Below, piece after piece: positions 10,628 through 22,115 of a stretch of 64,000 nucleotides of DNA. The number at the start of each line of letters is the position of its first letter. Position 1 is the stretch's first letter. Both the position numbers and the translations under genes were made by a program. Source of the stretch: Megaleporinus macrocephalus (Eukaryota; Chordata; Actinopteri; Characiformes; Anostomidae); assembly GCA_021613375.1 (NCBI GenBank), contig CM038704.1:32426582-32490581 (forward strand), written 5' to 3'. The notes under the pieces were generated by a model, which was not told the DNA's origin, did no database searches, and saw only the letters and a program-made list of their open reading frames with translations.

Positions 10628-11034
10628 GCCCAGGGCTGGACTGAGCCATGGCATTTTTGGCTAAGACCAGTCCATCATAATTAGCGGAGCACAGCCGACC
10701 TGTATTTTATGTATGTGTTCCGCAAAAGAATGTACTATTTTACTATTATCATATAATAATTATCAAATAATAACAGCATCATATAAAAAAAACCTTTTTG
10801 CCTTATTAGAAATTTACAGTGAATCATTACTTTAGAAGCCTATTAAATAACCATTGTGAAAAGCAAATTAGTCAATTTACACATACTGTAGTTTTAGCAC
10901 TTTTGTCTATTCATGTATTTTCTGAATTTCTCTCTTTAAAAAAAAAGAAGAAAAAAAATCCAACAGTATCGGCCCCTGAGGACTGTCGGCCCACCGGGCA
11001 AATGCCCGGTATGCCAGATTACCAGTCCAGCCCT
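10628..11034. mobile_element. MITE-like element H with GGGCTGGACT ends
   Basis: Left end 'gggctggact' at 10633-10642 is matched by 'agtccagccc' at 11024-11033. The flanks on both sides read 'attaag' (10622-10627 and 11036-11041), a plausible target duplication. The right arm contains 'ccaccgggcaaatgcccggt', itself palindromic. I remember similar 'ccgggcatttgcccgg' ends in fish repeats. It is about 0.4 kb with no coding potential. Confidence 0.6.
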
Positions 11035-14000
11035 CATTAAGTCTCTAGTATCTTATAACTGAGCCTCTAACTAACAAAAAAAAACAGCATTAATGGAGCC
11101 CCATTCATCTGTTTGCCTATAGCCCCAGAATCATTAAATCCACCCCTGGGTAAACCTTACATACAGCAATTCAAACAAACCTTTTTTGCTATAAATATTT
11201 TAAGTAAAGTCTCCAAAAAATAATAAATATGTGGCACTACTAGCAATTCTTTTGTGTAAGTCAAGGTAAAGGTAAATACTGATAACAATTTGTGACTTTT
11301 ACCTTTTTGCCACTACTGATTAAACATATCACAATTAAAGTTTTGAATGGTATAATAATTATTTATATGTCATAACTCTTGTTACATGGGATACATGAGA
11401 TAATTCTTCCTATAAATATTATAATGTTCACTCACAGCAGCAAAACTAAGTCGTGAATAAGAAATTACTTTACTGAAAGCTCAACTAAAACTGAAGATGA
11501 GACACTTGTGGCCCTTCCAGGAGAAATATTGGAGCAGCAGAAAGCTAAAGTCTCATTTGGCCCTCCATTTGATCTCATTGTTTGCTAGGAGGAACATTAC
11601 ATTTTTAGGTATTAAAATATTTCTTCTTTCATTTTTAAGGAATAGCTTAAAAAATCTGGATATATATATAATCATTTACAAGTTATTTCATTTAGTTTTT
11701 GCTAAAAACCATGATTTGCATCTCTCACTTCCTTATAGCCCTTTTGAATATGTTCTGCTTTATGTAAATTTACAAAAATTTAACCAAAAAAATTATTTTG
11801 CATGACTAATTTTGGGCTTGTCCTGCATTTGTTTGTATAGGTTTATTGTCTCATTTGGCCAAAAATGGTGTGTTGAACTGATTTAAATACAAACTTAATT
11901 CCAAATTCTACTTTTGTGCATATTTCATATATAACAGTATCAAAAACCACATAAGCAAAACCATTTGCAATAATGATCTAGTTATGTGACATGGTTTGAG
12001 GCAAGCATGTAATGATGTAGGTATACAGTTTGCACAGTATTAAATGGTGAGCTGTAATTAGCCTTGTACGTTCAGTACAAAAGGTTTACTATAAAATAAA
12101 AGACACTTTAGTCACTTTAGTCAACCTTTCCTGTTAAACTACAGCTGGGATTAGGGGCAAATTAAAATTTTGTTGTTTTAATTCAACCAGTCCTCACACT
12201 ACAGCATGTGAAACTCGAAGTTAGAAGCCAACTCTGCACTGGAACAACTTTCTTAAAATTACACATAATATCTGTTAAAACTGCACATATAGAAAAGTCA
12301 CACACTCAACCTGCTCTTTGCTGATAAGTACAGACTGTGTAATTGGACCCATATTAGGCATTATATAACCCCTTTAGCTGTCTGCTAACTTACTGTCAGA
12401 AGTTTTAATAACGGTGCATTGTGCAGTTGCTACATTGTTCTTCAGTTTTCACACATCAGGAAGAGCTTGTTTAAATCTCAAGGGTAGATTATTTACAAAT
12501 AGTTTTTTAGAGATTTACAACCTCTGATATTACACAGAAGTGCCTTAGCCTTCTCATTAGCCTAATATCAACATCCATCAGTCCATGAGAAGGACCTTTA
12601 TGAAACTTGGATATTATTAGTCAACAACATGACAAATCACACTCCACTTTTGTATAAAGCTTTTACTCCAGAAATGGGAGTTCTTCCAAAGAACAAGAGA
12701 TAGTAAGATTTCAGCAGTTAGACATTCAGAAACATATTTACTTGCAACACAGTGAGAAATAGAGATCTGGAACATTATTCATTATATTATTCATATCTTC
12801 TTAGGACAGCATAAAGAGGCTACTTCTTAAAAAGGCACACTGACTAAAACAAAAAATGCAACCACTGCCACGTCTGTGGCAAACATGCCACTGTTTGGTT
12901 TGAAGACCAGGAAATCGTTATTCTGAAGAGGTATCTTGAAGGTGATATGAACTTTAGAAAAACTACAAGCATTTTAAGCGGGATACTTTAGATCAGGCTA
13001 TTCCCCAGCTGCAAATTCTGAAGAAAGCCAGAGAGCTGATGTTACTGCTAGGGCTATATTTTTTAATACGTATTCATCTTTAGATCAACGGTACATCAGT
13101 GTATTCTTTGTTGCCATAAAGGAGTTTCCCAGCGGCTTTATGATGTATATGATTAAGGCATGCTAGGTATAATACTGATGGACGAAAACTCCATAAAGAA
13201 GAAATATGTTTGAAGGTAGTATGCTAACCAACCAGCCTGTTCTGTCTCTTTAAGAAGCAATACTGAGTCACTGAGGCATTGAGTCATGTCAGTCCAACAT
13301 AAGAAGGTGAAGAAACACTGCCGTTACAGTATATTCTAACCTCTCGTCAATCATGGTAAAGGTCCTGCTTTCAGTTAGATCATTTAAGGACAGACAGCCA
13401 ATGAAAGGAGGAGTGAACGCAACTAAAACACTTGGCAAATGGCCATTATGATGACTGCCACCACTTGCTTTCAGCAATAATCCACATTCAGCTGTGAACA
13501 ATTAAAGGGATATAAATAGATCGAAGGGCACCAGAATGTAACTGCTGCATCATTTAGAGTGGAATGGGAAATTCAAATGGGAATCTAACTTCCACCTCGT
13601 TCCACCTGAAAACATAAATGCAATCAACATCAATTGAAAAACTCTGTTCCATCAACATATTTCACATTTAGACATAAGCAATATTTTTCTATCTTTCATT
13701 TTCTATTTTTTTTCTATATCATTTAATTTTGTAATTTTATTGTTATGTTTATTAATATTTGGTTGGTGTATGGAAAGTCCACTATTGCCAGTGTTTTATA
13801 GCACTGTTTCATAGGAAATGCTCTTGGTAAGTAAAGGGATAATACTGAAATTGGAATATTGAATATTTCTTTTAAACTAATTATTTGTTATGACTCATTT
13901 CTCTTTTGAAACAGTGCTGCTCTCTCGTTTTTATCTAGCGTAGATAACTAAATATAAATAATTTAAGTCCTTAAATGTCACACTACATATACAAGTTCTG

Positions 14001-14040
14001 CTGATATATTGAGGATGTTGAAAATTGCTGGACCAAAGAC
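11035..14040. other. No gene seen over 3 kb
   Basis: AT-rich unique-looking DNA. A 102-codon plus-strand open frame at 11497-11805 is rich in Phe/Leu/Lys/Asn, as expected from AT-rich DNA. A 70-codon minus frame at 13289-13501 has no domain. Confidence 0.5.
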
Positions 14041-14044
14041 ACAG

Positions 14045-14253
14045 AAACTTCATCCATTATCTCCTGCTTTATCATAGGGCTGGAGCCAATCTCATCATCA
14101 TGCATGTCTTTGGACTGTGGGAGTCCACTCCATGCTGTGTGTGCTTGAGTTGGTTGGAGAACATGCACACTCCACACAGAATGGTCCGGCAAGGGAATCG
14201 AACACGGATCATCTTGCTGGGAGTGCTAACCACTACAACCCCATGCCACCTAG
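14045..14253 (-). repeat. tRNA-derived SINE I
   Basis: On the minus strand the head reads 'ggtggcatggggttgtagtg' then 'gttagcactc' (A-box-like), followed by 'gtgttcgattccc' (B box). The body contains 'tgtgtggagtgtgcatgtt', 'ctcc' and 'cccacagtccaaagacatgc', and the tail ends 'ggattggctccagccc'-like and 'ataatggatga'. This is a very common teleost repeat arrangement. The small overlapping open frames (65 to 82 codons) come from it. Confidence 0.8.
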
Positions 14254-14920
14254 ACAGAAAATGCTTGATGTAAACAGCTGCTGCAGCAGTAAACTCCACA
14301 CATACAGTATTTAAGCTCAGTGCTTATATCAGTTATACTCACTTTCTGCCTTGACAGTGCACAAAAACAAAAAAAAAAGTGTTGTAGCTCAGTGTTTAAA
14401 AGTGGTAATATATTATAATATTTTTGGTTAACAGTTAGATATCACTTTTGAAGTAGTTCTATGGAGCTGATTTGAGTTTGGAAAAAACTGAAATGCAAGA
14501 GCAGCATTAAGAGAAACACAAGCATTAGTGCAGGTAATTGAAAGGGAAGGTGGAGAGACGAGAGGTGATATGTTGCAGATATGTTCAGAATATAAATTTG
14601 AAAGTTTGCACCAGTATTTATCTTAAATGTACATAAGCAATGAAAAAACCTGTTTTGTGTGACTGAAGCAATTATCATTTTCTGTACATATGGTACTTAG
14701 TGTTTTAAAATGAAAACATATATTGAGTTTGTACGGATGGATTGTGCGTTTGCATGTGCTGGCATGGCATTATCATTTATGTTTGTGTGCCGGCTTAGAT
14801 TATGTTTCTGTCCCTAAAGCGTAAAAAAAATACATACAAAATAATTATATATTAAAAAATTTGCAGCTTAAAAAAAAAGTTGCAGGAGGTCAAAGATACA
14901 TAGGCTGTTACATACATCTA
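14254..14920. other. No gene seen
   Basis: AT-rich unique-looking DNA with short A runs. Confidence 0.5.
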
Positions 14921-14924
14921 CCTG

Positions 14925-15170
14925 TGCAACGCATACTTACACACCACCATCATTTCAGTGTCACTGCAGTGCTGAAAATCATCTACTACCCAAATCATAC
15001 TTGCTCTATGGTGGTTCTGGTCACTGAAGAACAGAATGATCGTTTAGACTTTCGGAATGACAGTAGATTTTAATTCGTCCTCTATCACTCCCTTAATTAC
15101 AAAGCACGCAACAAATCAGGTGGACTACAGTCTGCAGTTGTAGGTCTACCTAATAAAGTGTCAGTTGGTG
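14925..15170. repeat. Foldback element F fragment (one arm)
   Basis: Contains 'acaccaccatcatttcagtg', 'tcactgcagtgctgaaaatc', a 'ctctatggtggttctggtca' block and 'ggtggactacagtctgcag', matching the right arm of the element at 8985-9652. It ends with 'acctaataaagtgtcagttgg', the motif that is iterated in the minisatellite at 27628-28005. Confidence 0.7.
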
Positions 15171-15379
15171 TACATGAAAATAAGAGACGGAAACAAATAA
15201 ATAAAACTTCATACAATAACAAGATTAAAAAGGAGATCATTGCATGAAGCTAAGGTAAAAACTAAAGAAACCAAGCATAGCACCAAGTATATTTTTTATT
15301 TTCAGTTTTAGATGGAAACCTCCTTGTCTAATAAATGGGTCTGGGATTAACCAGGAATAATCTTGGAAGTCCCCATGGT

Positions 15380-15870
15380 CTTTCCATCTCTGAGGTAAAT
15401 ACAGACATAACGTCACAGATCAGAAGTCTGTCTGAGCGTCTGGGCTTCTCTAATATGGCTGATTAGTCAGAGCATCTGTTTGGGCTTTAAGGACCAGACA
15501 GATGGGCAACAATGTAGGCGCAGGCTAGATTTGACTTCCGCATGCTACCTGGGACAATGCCTGCCATTCTAACCCCACCCCCACTTAACTCTGACCTCCA
15601 GTAAAAAGACTTCAAATAGCCTGTACATGGTGCGCCAGGGTGAGGCAGGTCAACAATTCAATTAAAGCAGCAAAACACACCCGCTAATCACATCAGCAGA
15701 GCCACAGTTTCACTATGGGCTCAGACTTGCTCTTCAAAGCTTTCTTTCTATTGCAGTAAAGGGATTGTACCTTCTCCCATCCCACCTCCCGCCCAGTGCC
15801 TCTTTTATGTGTTAATTAAATTTGAAGTCTCATTGGGTATGAAAGGGAGTCTTAAAATGGCAGAATTTTT
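15380..15870. other. Unique, GC-balanced block; candidate conserved non-coding element
   Basis: Unlike its AT-rich flanks, this block has balanced composition and no match to repeats seen elsewhere in the window. It includes 'gtgttaattaaatttgaagt', which has a homeodomain-type TTAATTAA core, and 'cattctaaccccaccccc'. No open frame is supported. Conservation is only an inference from texture. Confidence 0.3.
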
Positions 15871-16079
15871 TGATTGGTAAAATAAATACACAAGCAAGCA
15901 TAAAAAAATAAATAAACAGATAAATAAATAATCACTGCATTTCAATTTGCTTTGAATAACAATGCAGTGAGTAATGATGAGTCGCCTGTGTTAAGTGGAA
16001 ATGAAGTTGAAATGAAACAAAGCAGAAATGATTATGAGCAAATACGACTAGTACTTTTACAGAGTTTTACAGAAGGGGG

Positions 16080-16355
16080 CTCAGCACACATCCTGCCAAC
16101 ACATCAGGACCTCAACAGGACCACTCTTTAAAGCTAGGCTTATTACTATTCTTTATCTTTATTACATTCATTGTCTGTTTATTTTATTTTTCACCAGTTT
16201 AAATATTTATTAATAATCGGCGTGTCTAGTCTGTGTAGTCACTCTAGTCTGTTTAGAATGTTACATGTCATACATGTGTGCACTTACCAGGACAAATTCC
16301 TTGTATGTGTAACACACTTGGTGAAATAAACTGATTCAGATTCTGACAGATGGCT
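16080..16355 (+). mobile_element. LINE/SINE 3' end
   Basis: The end 'gtatgtgtaacacacttggt', then 'gaaataaactgattcagatt' and 'ctga', equals the 3' tail of a fish non-LTR retroelement that normally ends in repeated 'gattct'. A T-rich stretch precedes it. No reverse-transcriptase coding is left. Confidence 0.6.
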
Positions 16356-16394
16356 TCACAGTTTCCTCAAGCGCTCTCTGGTACGAAATAAATT

Positions 16395-16790
16395 TCATAG
16401 TTGATTCTATGACTGTAAGTTGGCCAGATCATGAGGCAGAAAAGCATTGCCAAACCATAACATTTCCTTCACTGTGCTTTACAGTTGGTACAAGGTGCAG
16501 TCTTTGGTTTTTGCCTAACATGGCTTCTGGTACTGCAGCCTAACCACTCTATCTTTTAATCATCTGTTCATAACACATTGTTCCAAAGTAGTTTTCTAGA
16601 TATTTATTAGCAATCTTTAGTCTTACCCTGAAGTTCATATTGGCATAGTTCAAATTTGTGCAGTCTCTTTCTAATGGTAGATGCATGCACGTTGAGAGCA
16701 ACAATGGCAGGAGCTGCCTGTAAATCCTTTAATAAAAGTTTCTTTGAAGTTTCTGGATGCTACTAAACACTCTAATAACAGTAAGCAAAT
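16395..16790 (-). pseudogene. Tc1-like transposase relic 2
   Basis: Minus-strand reading shows a degraded transposase. 'HASTIRKRLHKFELC' corresponds to the end of the DNA-binding half (family consensus like STIRNRLHK). It is followed after stops by 'RKLLWNNVL' and 'TDD', corresponding to the FWxNVLWTDES block around the first catalytic Asp, and then a decayed MPTVKHGG-type block near 'CKAQ*RKCYGLAM'. At least five stops interrupt it. The second half of the catalytic domain was not found. It is older than the element at 57543-58799. Confidence 0.7.
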
Positions 16791-16799
16791 CATTTCAGA

Positions 16800-17639
16800 A
16801 GAGGTTTGAATAATAGAAGGTCCTCCAAGATATTTTCTAATGTTTTCTAATCAGTGATGTAGTGATATCTGTGGGGATTTTTTTCCACATTATAAAATTG
16901 CATTTTTGTAAATCTCAATGATATGAAGACACAATTGTTAATTATATGCATAATTTGCTGAATTATATCAGCTTTATCTATCAACATTGTTTAAATAAAG
17001 ACTGGAATGTCCAAATAACGAGGACTGCTTTCTTCTTTGTATGAGTGTGTGTGCTGTGAATGGCTGTCTTTTTGTGCTGCAGGTTTTCTGTGTTGGAAAA
17101 AGTTCAGTTGGAAGTGGTCAGCCAGCTTCTGTCTCAAGCATTTTTTTCTGTGCATCAGAATCAGATGAAGGCAATAAGAGATTAGTGGTTGCAGATGCTG
17201 TGTAACCATGCTAGCTCTGATTTCATAGATGATCAGAATGATCAACACATATATCAAAATGATAGTTAGCTATGCTAGACAACATTAGACAAGCTTTATA
17301 GATACTAATTGACAGTTGCAACGAAATAGTTGCTTGGCAACAGGGAGAAGCTTTAAAAAGCATAGCCTTTAACAATCCAGTATGGCAGAATTTGAACCTT
17401 AGAGCAGTGAGGGACAGTGAATGGCTGAATACTGAAATAGGGCAGTAGTTGAAGCAGTAATTAGCATACAGGAGAAGGGCCAGGGAGATTGCTTATTTGC
17501 TAAATACAAGAGATCAGATCACAAGATTCTCACTTTATCAGTCTGAACACACAAGAAAAGAAACCGATTCCACTGTCAACTACAAGTTGTGGAAGGCTAT
17601 GATGAAAATACCTTTGGCAGGCATAACCAACTTAATATA
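16800..17639. other. No gene seen
   Basis: AT-rich DNA. An 88-codon minus frame at 16991-17257 shows no domain. Confidence 0.5.
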
Positions 17640-18000
17640 AGCCCCACATAGCAAAAAATATCTGGCCCGAATCCAGCACAAATCATGCTGGAGTTCTGGC
17701 CCGGGTCCGTAAAACCGGGTCCTTTTGCACGGTGGGCCAATACCGGTATAGATCCGCTTTCCGGATTTGGACCAAAACTGGCCCAGCACCGGGCCGGGTC
17801 TCAGCGATTTCTTCACAAATCCGGCCCACATCTGTACCCTTATTTTACATTTGGATCGGTTCCAGGTCGGAGGCGCACACCTCTGGCCCAGATCTGGCCC
17901 AGATAGCAAAAAGTATTCGGCCTAGCTCTGGGCCGGACCTACCATAATTTCTGGGATAGGTCCATAAAACGGATCTGGGCCAGTGTCTAGATGCACAACA
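17640..18000. repeat. GGCCCA/CCGG-rich repeat J, copy 1
   Basis: Dense with 'tggcccag', 'ctggcccgg', 'accgggccggg' and 'gatctggcccag'. It begins and ends with 'atagcaaaaa.tat' (17649 and 17905), suggesting a tandem structure of about 255 bases. Related DNA at 48490-48850 has 'agcaaaagttgcc', 'cccagatctggccc' and 'attggcccagag'. The 109-codon minus frame at 17580-17909 is low-complexity and unsupported. Confidence 0.6.
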
Positions 18001-18124
18001 TGCCAACAATATTTCACCTACTACACTTTATTTATGAACACAGTACTTTTCAAATAGATTAAAACAAGGGAGTTATGTTTTAATGAGTGAAATTAAAACA
18101 TAAGCATTACAAATAAATAATTTA

Positions 18125-18304
18125 TAAGCGACTGCCTTTGACAATTTTATTTGAACATTTTTATTCCACACAATATTAACAAACAGCCATTTATATATAT
18201 AACTTCTGAGCAAGTGCATATATCTATATATATAGTCACAGAGACTAGGTCTCTAGTTCACAATGGGCCAGCAGACGTCCTGCAGTAGCTCTTACATTCT
18301 TTAC
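18125..18304 (-). other. Candidate minus-strand terminal exon with poly(A) signals
   Basis: On the minus strand a strong acceptor ('ccttttctccttgcag') precedes position 18304. The following open frame is short (VKNVRATAGRLLAHCELET, then stop). Two AATAAA signals follow, at 18165-18160 and 18151-18146. This could be the last exon of a transcript starting in the CpG-rich patch at 19600-19865. The bases after the acceptor, GTAAAG, could equally be a donor, so the signal is ambiguous. I do not recognise the peptide. Confidence 0.25.
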
Positions 18305-19194
18305 CTGCAAGGAGAAAAGGAACCACGTTAATACTTAAGTTGACAGAAACTGATGCCTCAACATCCTGTGCCCTCCCTCTTAACACAGAGCTAAAACAAT
18401 ACTCTGTCTGTTCATTTTGCCTTTAGGACAGAAAAGAAAGGTAATGTTTTTAATAAAACACGAAGGCCACCGTTATAAAAAAAATCCAAAATGAAAGCTG
18501 AAAACCATTGTTTTTTAAGGGCTCTTTAGTAAAATCAATTAGTTTTACACAGAACCATGAGAAACCACAGAACCATTTGCATCCTTAAATGTTTTTTTGC
18601 ATGATGAAATGGTTGTTTTTTATTAAGCAGAACCCGTATAGTTCTTTTAATTGACTTAAATTGTTTAAACTGTTTTTTACAGATGCTGTTTTTTGATATA
18701 CAGTATATGATATTGTTTGGCCACTGTAACTTTTGTGTCTGGCTATTTTGTTGGATTCTTGACCAGACAGTAAATAAAAGCATTTTTGTCTTATTTTATT
18801 TAAAAGTGTTTGACTCAACCCAACTGATGAAACTTTGTTGTCGGCCGTGGCGTAAACAACTGGCAAAGCTGACAACAATGCAAACTAATTGCTGTCTCAA
18901 TCTTAAATAAGTGCATTTAGCTTAAAAATGCGATCAGGTGATTATGTAACAATGAAATAAACTGTTTTTTCTTGTTTGAAGACATCATTTTGGGTGAAGT
19001 AGAGACTGCCAGGTAACATTAGGATAGGATTCGGGAATCAGCTTGTTTTACTATCCCTGATTTGTAAAGTCAAGATTTGAATTTGCAGGAGGAACAACAG
19101 TGTTTGAGGTTCACGGTACATCCTAATTATCATTTTAATGCTAAAAACATTTTCATACAAGGGCCTGAAAAATCTGCTTCTTTTTTTATTTCTC
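18305..19194. other. No gene seen; possible decayed MITE
   Basis: The stretch around 18520-18780 contains 'cagaaccatgagaaaccaca' and 'cagaacccgtatagttct', resembling fish 'ggttct'-type MITEs. Otherwise it is AT-rich DNA. Open frames of 75 to 97 codons overlap on both strands without domains. Confidence 0.35.
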
Positions 19195-19500
19195 CCATTC
19201 CACCTTAAATGGTGCCTGAGTGACTCATTAAGCTAATTAAGGTAGAACTGCAAAATTCAAGTTAGCGATTTTTTAGCACGTGGTTCCATATTAAATGTCT
19301 GCTAAACATTAAACACGACTTTTAATTTGTTATAGGAATTAGTTTTCTTTACAAAAAAAGACGTAGCTGTGCGTTTGAGAAGCAAAACGAGTTTATCAGC
19401 ATTTGTTCGGCTCTGTAGCTTGCTAACGTTAGCTAACTAGCATTGCTAGCTGAACTGACTGATTAATATAAGATGTAGAATTATAAAACACAAATAAAGC
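19195..19500. repeat. Dispersed repeat family C, copy 1
   Basis: Matches 33815-34130 in order and orientation: 'aaatggtgc.tgagtgactca', 'gagaagcaaaacgagt', 'gctagctgaactg' and 'cataaaacaca' (tataaaacaca here). Both contain the palindromic 'gttagctaactagcattgc'-type block near the right end. Age appears old, with many differences. Confidence 0.75.
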
Positions 19501-19599
19501 CAGCACTATCCAACATAAACAAATCAAACCTGTACAAAAACAAATTTAAGTTTAATAAACTTTCTTAACTGTAACCTACCTCAGCTATGTAGTAGCTCT

Positions 19600-19865
19600 G
19601 CTCCACCTGTCAGCTGGTGGTGATGGTCGGTTCTCGCACTGAGTTTGAATTAGTGCCGGTCTTGTGTTCCTCCACGGATCTGGAATCGTACTGAAGATGT
19701 GAAATGAGTGCGAGCATTGAGCGGATTTATGATCAGTAAAACGGATCTTAGAGTCATGAACCCAACACACAGCGGACCCGGGCCGAATCCTCATAACGGT
19801 TGTGACTGCTGCGCTAATCTGCCGGAGGAAACCCGGATCCGGAACGGAGTCGTCTGCTATGTTGC
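19600..19865 (-). promoter_or_regulatory. Small CpG-rich patch, candidate first exon or promoter
   Basis: About 260 bases are clearly richer in CpG than the flanks ('cggacccgggccgaatcc', 'ggatccggaacggagtcg'). On the minus strand a consensus-like donor GAG|GTAGGT follows at about 19580, and a candidate terminal exon lies at 18125-18304. A 103-codon minus frame (19585-19896) has no domain and stops before the donor. Alternatives are a GC-rich transposon piece related to repeat J or a transcribed non-coding RNA promoter. Confidence 0.3.
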
Positions 19866-20215
19866 GCCATTTACATTTATGGCATTTAGCAGACATACTT
19901 ATCCACAGAAACTTACAGAAGTGCTTTGTGTTTAGTAAGAGAATGTGTCCTACCTAGTACAATGGGAGTATAGTTCAAACTACTCTTGAGCTTATACACT
20001 GCCAGAAACAAGGTTCAGTGCGGAAAATATTAATAATAACAATAATAATAATAATAGTTAAAGACAACATAAGTGCAATACCTAGCAATAACTAGCCAGT
20101 GCTCGGACCGAGAAGGAAGATAAAGCATTAAGCTATGTTGGTTAGTGCTCACTTAAGTAGTGCACAAGAAGATCTGCATTTGGAGGCTACGAGAGAGTCT
20201 TCTTGCATACATCTA
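19862..20215 (+). repeat. Dispersed repeat family A, copy 2, with teleost 5' motif
   Basis: Begins 'tttacatttatggcatttag' then 'cagacatacttatccaca', a decayed form of a motif I remember from many teleost repeats (consensus like 'gcagacgctcttatccagag'). An (AAT)n run follows at about 20027-20055. The right half matches 1-175. Confidence 0.65.
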
Positions 20216-20448
20216 TGATGGATATCACCACATGGGTGCTGTATAGTAGTACATAGTTCATCACTGCATCCACTAATGCAAGTAAAACTGTCCTAGGTGC
20301 AGCTCAAATCCATATGTCAACAACATCTATAAATGTCACAAGAATCTCTGGCCTGACCTCACGTTTCAGGTTACTCATGTGAGATGGGTCTCACGATCTC
20401 CACATCTCACGTGCTCATGGCATGGTTTGATCCTAAAGTTTGAAGCTT

Positions 20449-20496
20449 GTGAATGTACTATCAAGACTGAAGTGTGAATGTACTATTAAGACTGAA

Positions 20497-20540
<44 letters not shown>
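20449..20540. repeat. 24-base duplication followed by (AT)n
   Basis: The unit 'gtgaatgtactat.aagactg' plus 'aagt' occurs twice (20449 and 20473). (AT)n then runs from 20499 to 20540. Confidence 0.9.
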
Positions 20541-20542
<2 letters not shown>

Positions 20543-21264
20543 TTAAGTTACAAAAGCATGGCTATATAATCAGACACTACACTAGCCTGCCCATGTAGTC
20601 CAGTTCTGTCTTCAATTGAAAACATGTAGCACATTATGAAGCTACATAACAAAGAAATGGCAGAAAAAATTCCATTCAAAACTGGATCAATTGGTGTCAA
20701 TCCCCAAGCACAGTGTTTAAAGGAAAGGTGATGTGCTCATTTATAATCAAGAACAACATTTTTTTCCTCTAAGTTCAGCCTGAAGACTTATTTGCTGGCT
20801 GTTGCTCACACCTCTTAATTGATACTTTTGAAATTAGTATTTTATTTTAGACAGAAAGGATCTATAAGGGGAAGAAAAGAGCCTATGTTTTTTTTTGGCA
20901 GGCTGCTGGAGTCATTATTTTATTATAAAGTAACACGGTTCTATTTGTTCATGGGTTTATGCTACCCTAGACACACCATATGTCGAAAAGCATCCAGACA
21001 AAATGAAATAACTTTGCATGTTCAGTTGTGCGCACACAGCAGAATCTCCATAGCAAAGTACTGACAATATCATATGGCACTTTGAAACCTTACTTCTGAA
21101 ATATGTATGATAGTGGGAATGCATTTTCTGAAGAGATGGAGCTCCATTCCATACCTTAGGGATGAGTTGGAGTGGAGTTTGTGATCCAAAACTAATCATC
21201 AAACAGTACTTCACCTCACCAATGCTCTTTTAGCAAAGTGTTCCCACAAAAATACATACTAATA
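20541..21264. other. No gene seen
   Basis: AT-rich DNA. A short block near 20765-20810 could translate as 'SKFSLKTYLL', like the C-terminus of fish L2-type LINE proteins, but it is too short to call. Confidence 0.4.
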
Positions 21265-21440
21265 AAGTGGCCTTTTAAGGGTTCTTAAGTAAAGGTAGGG
21301 GTTATATATTAAACAACAAAAAGAATAATTTGAATGCATAAGTTGTTCTTCGCAAAGTTAAATAGTTCTTTACTATTTTTAATAACTGTTTCTATATAAA
21401 ACCTTTTTGGTACTATATAGAGCCCTAATAGGTTGTTTGC
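21265..21440. mobile_element. Possible MITE with 'actatatagag' end
   Basis: The right portion 'aaaacctttttggtactata' then 'tagagccctaa' resembles common fish MITEs ('ctatatagaacc'). The left portion has 'aagggttcttaagtaaagg'. The inverted ends are imperfect and the boundaries approximate. Confidence 0.35.
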
Positions 21441-21788
21441 AAATACCGTGACATTGCTATGGTGCGAACTGCAGCTGGAGGGCAGGAAGTAATTTTCCAC
21501 ATAAGGAGCTCTTTCACCAACTCTCACAATGCCTATAGATCATGTCAATTATGTCAATTACAGTTGCTCAGTATCAGTTTAATAGAGAAACCACAAATAG
21601 TACCAAAGATTTATTGAGTACCAAAGATTTTTGTTCGGGAGAGAAAAATCAAGAAATTAACCAAAAGACTGCAGCAAACATGGCTTTAATCAGTTCAGCT
21701 TCAAGTTTCTTGTAACAGTTATTTGAAATCTAAAAGTGCTCACAGACGCACTGTTCACAATACTTGCTCCTACAGGTATTTAAAGTCA

Positions 21789-22115
21789 GGTATTTTCAGT
21801 TTTCCCATTCCACCTTAAATGCTGCAGTAGGTAGGTAGATACTTTATTGATCCCAAAGGAAAATTCACAATCTCCCATCCCTGAAGTGAAACACTCACAT
21901 ATACACACACACAAGTGAGCACAGACACATGTCTACCACAGTGCCCGGGGAGCAGTCAGGTGAGTGCCTTGCTCAAAGGTACTTCAGTCAGGTTCATAGG
22001 ATCAAACCAGCAACCTTCCGGTCACAAGGTTGGTTCCCTAATCTCCAGCCCACGACTGCCCAACAGTAGGTATCAGAATGTAGACTAACTGCAGCACCAT
22101 TTAAGGTGGGCCAGG
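21789..22115. mobile_element. Inverted-repeat element D split by a SINE
   Basis: The left arm ('ttttcccattccaccttaaa' then 'tgctgcagtag') and right arm ('actgcagcaccatttaaggt' then 'gggccaggaaaa') are inverted copies. Between them sits the SINE 21834-22063, so the pre-insertion element was under about 100 bases long as preserved. The arm motif 'ccattccaccttaaatg' also occurs near 19193-19210 and 'ccacattaaatggtgcag' near 37860. Confidence 0.65.
21834..22063 (-). mobile_element. tRNA-derived SINE G, intact copy with target-site duplication
   Basis: Minus-strand order: tRNA-like head 'ggcagtcgtgggctggagat' then 'tagggaacc', B box 'ggttgctggtttgatcc', body 'gagcaaggcactcacctgac' and 'tgctccccgggcac', and tail 'gatcaataaagtatctacct'. 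It is flanked by 9-base direct repeats 'cagtaggta' at 21825-21833 and 22064-22072. This is the signature of LINE-assisted retroposition. The copy is cleaner than the one at 10083-10290. Confidence 0.85.

Noticed and set aside
14045..14253. Functional tRNA gene (A- and B-box matches)
   Set aside because: No cloverleaf or anticodon arm can be formed; body and tail identify a SINE.
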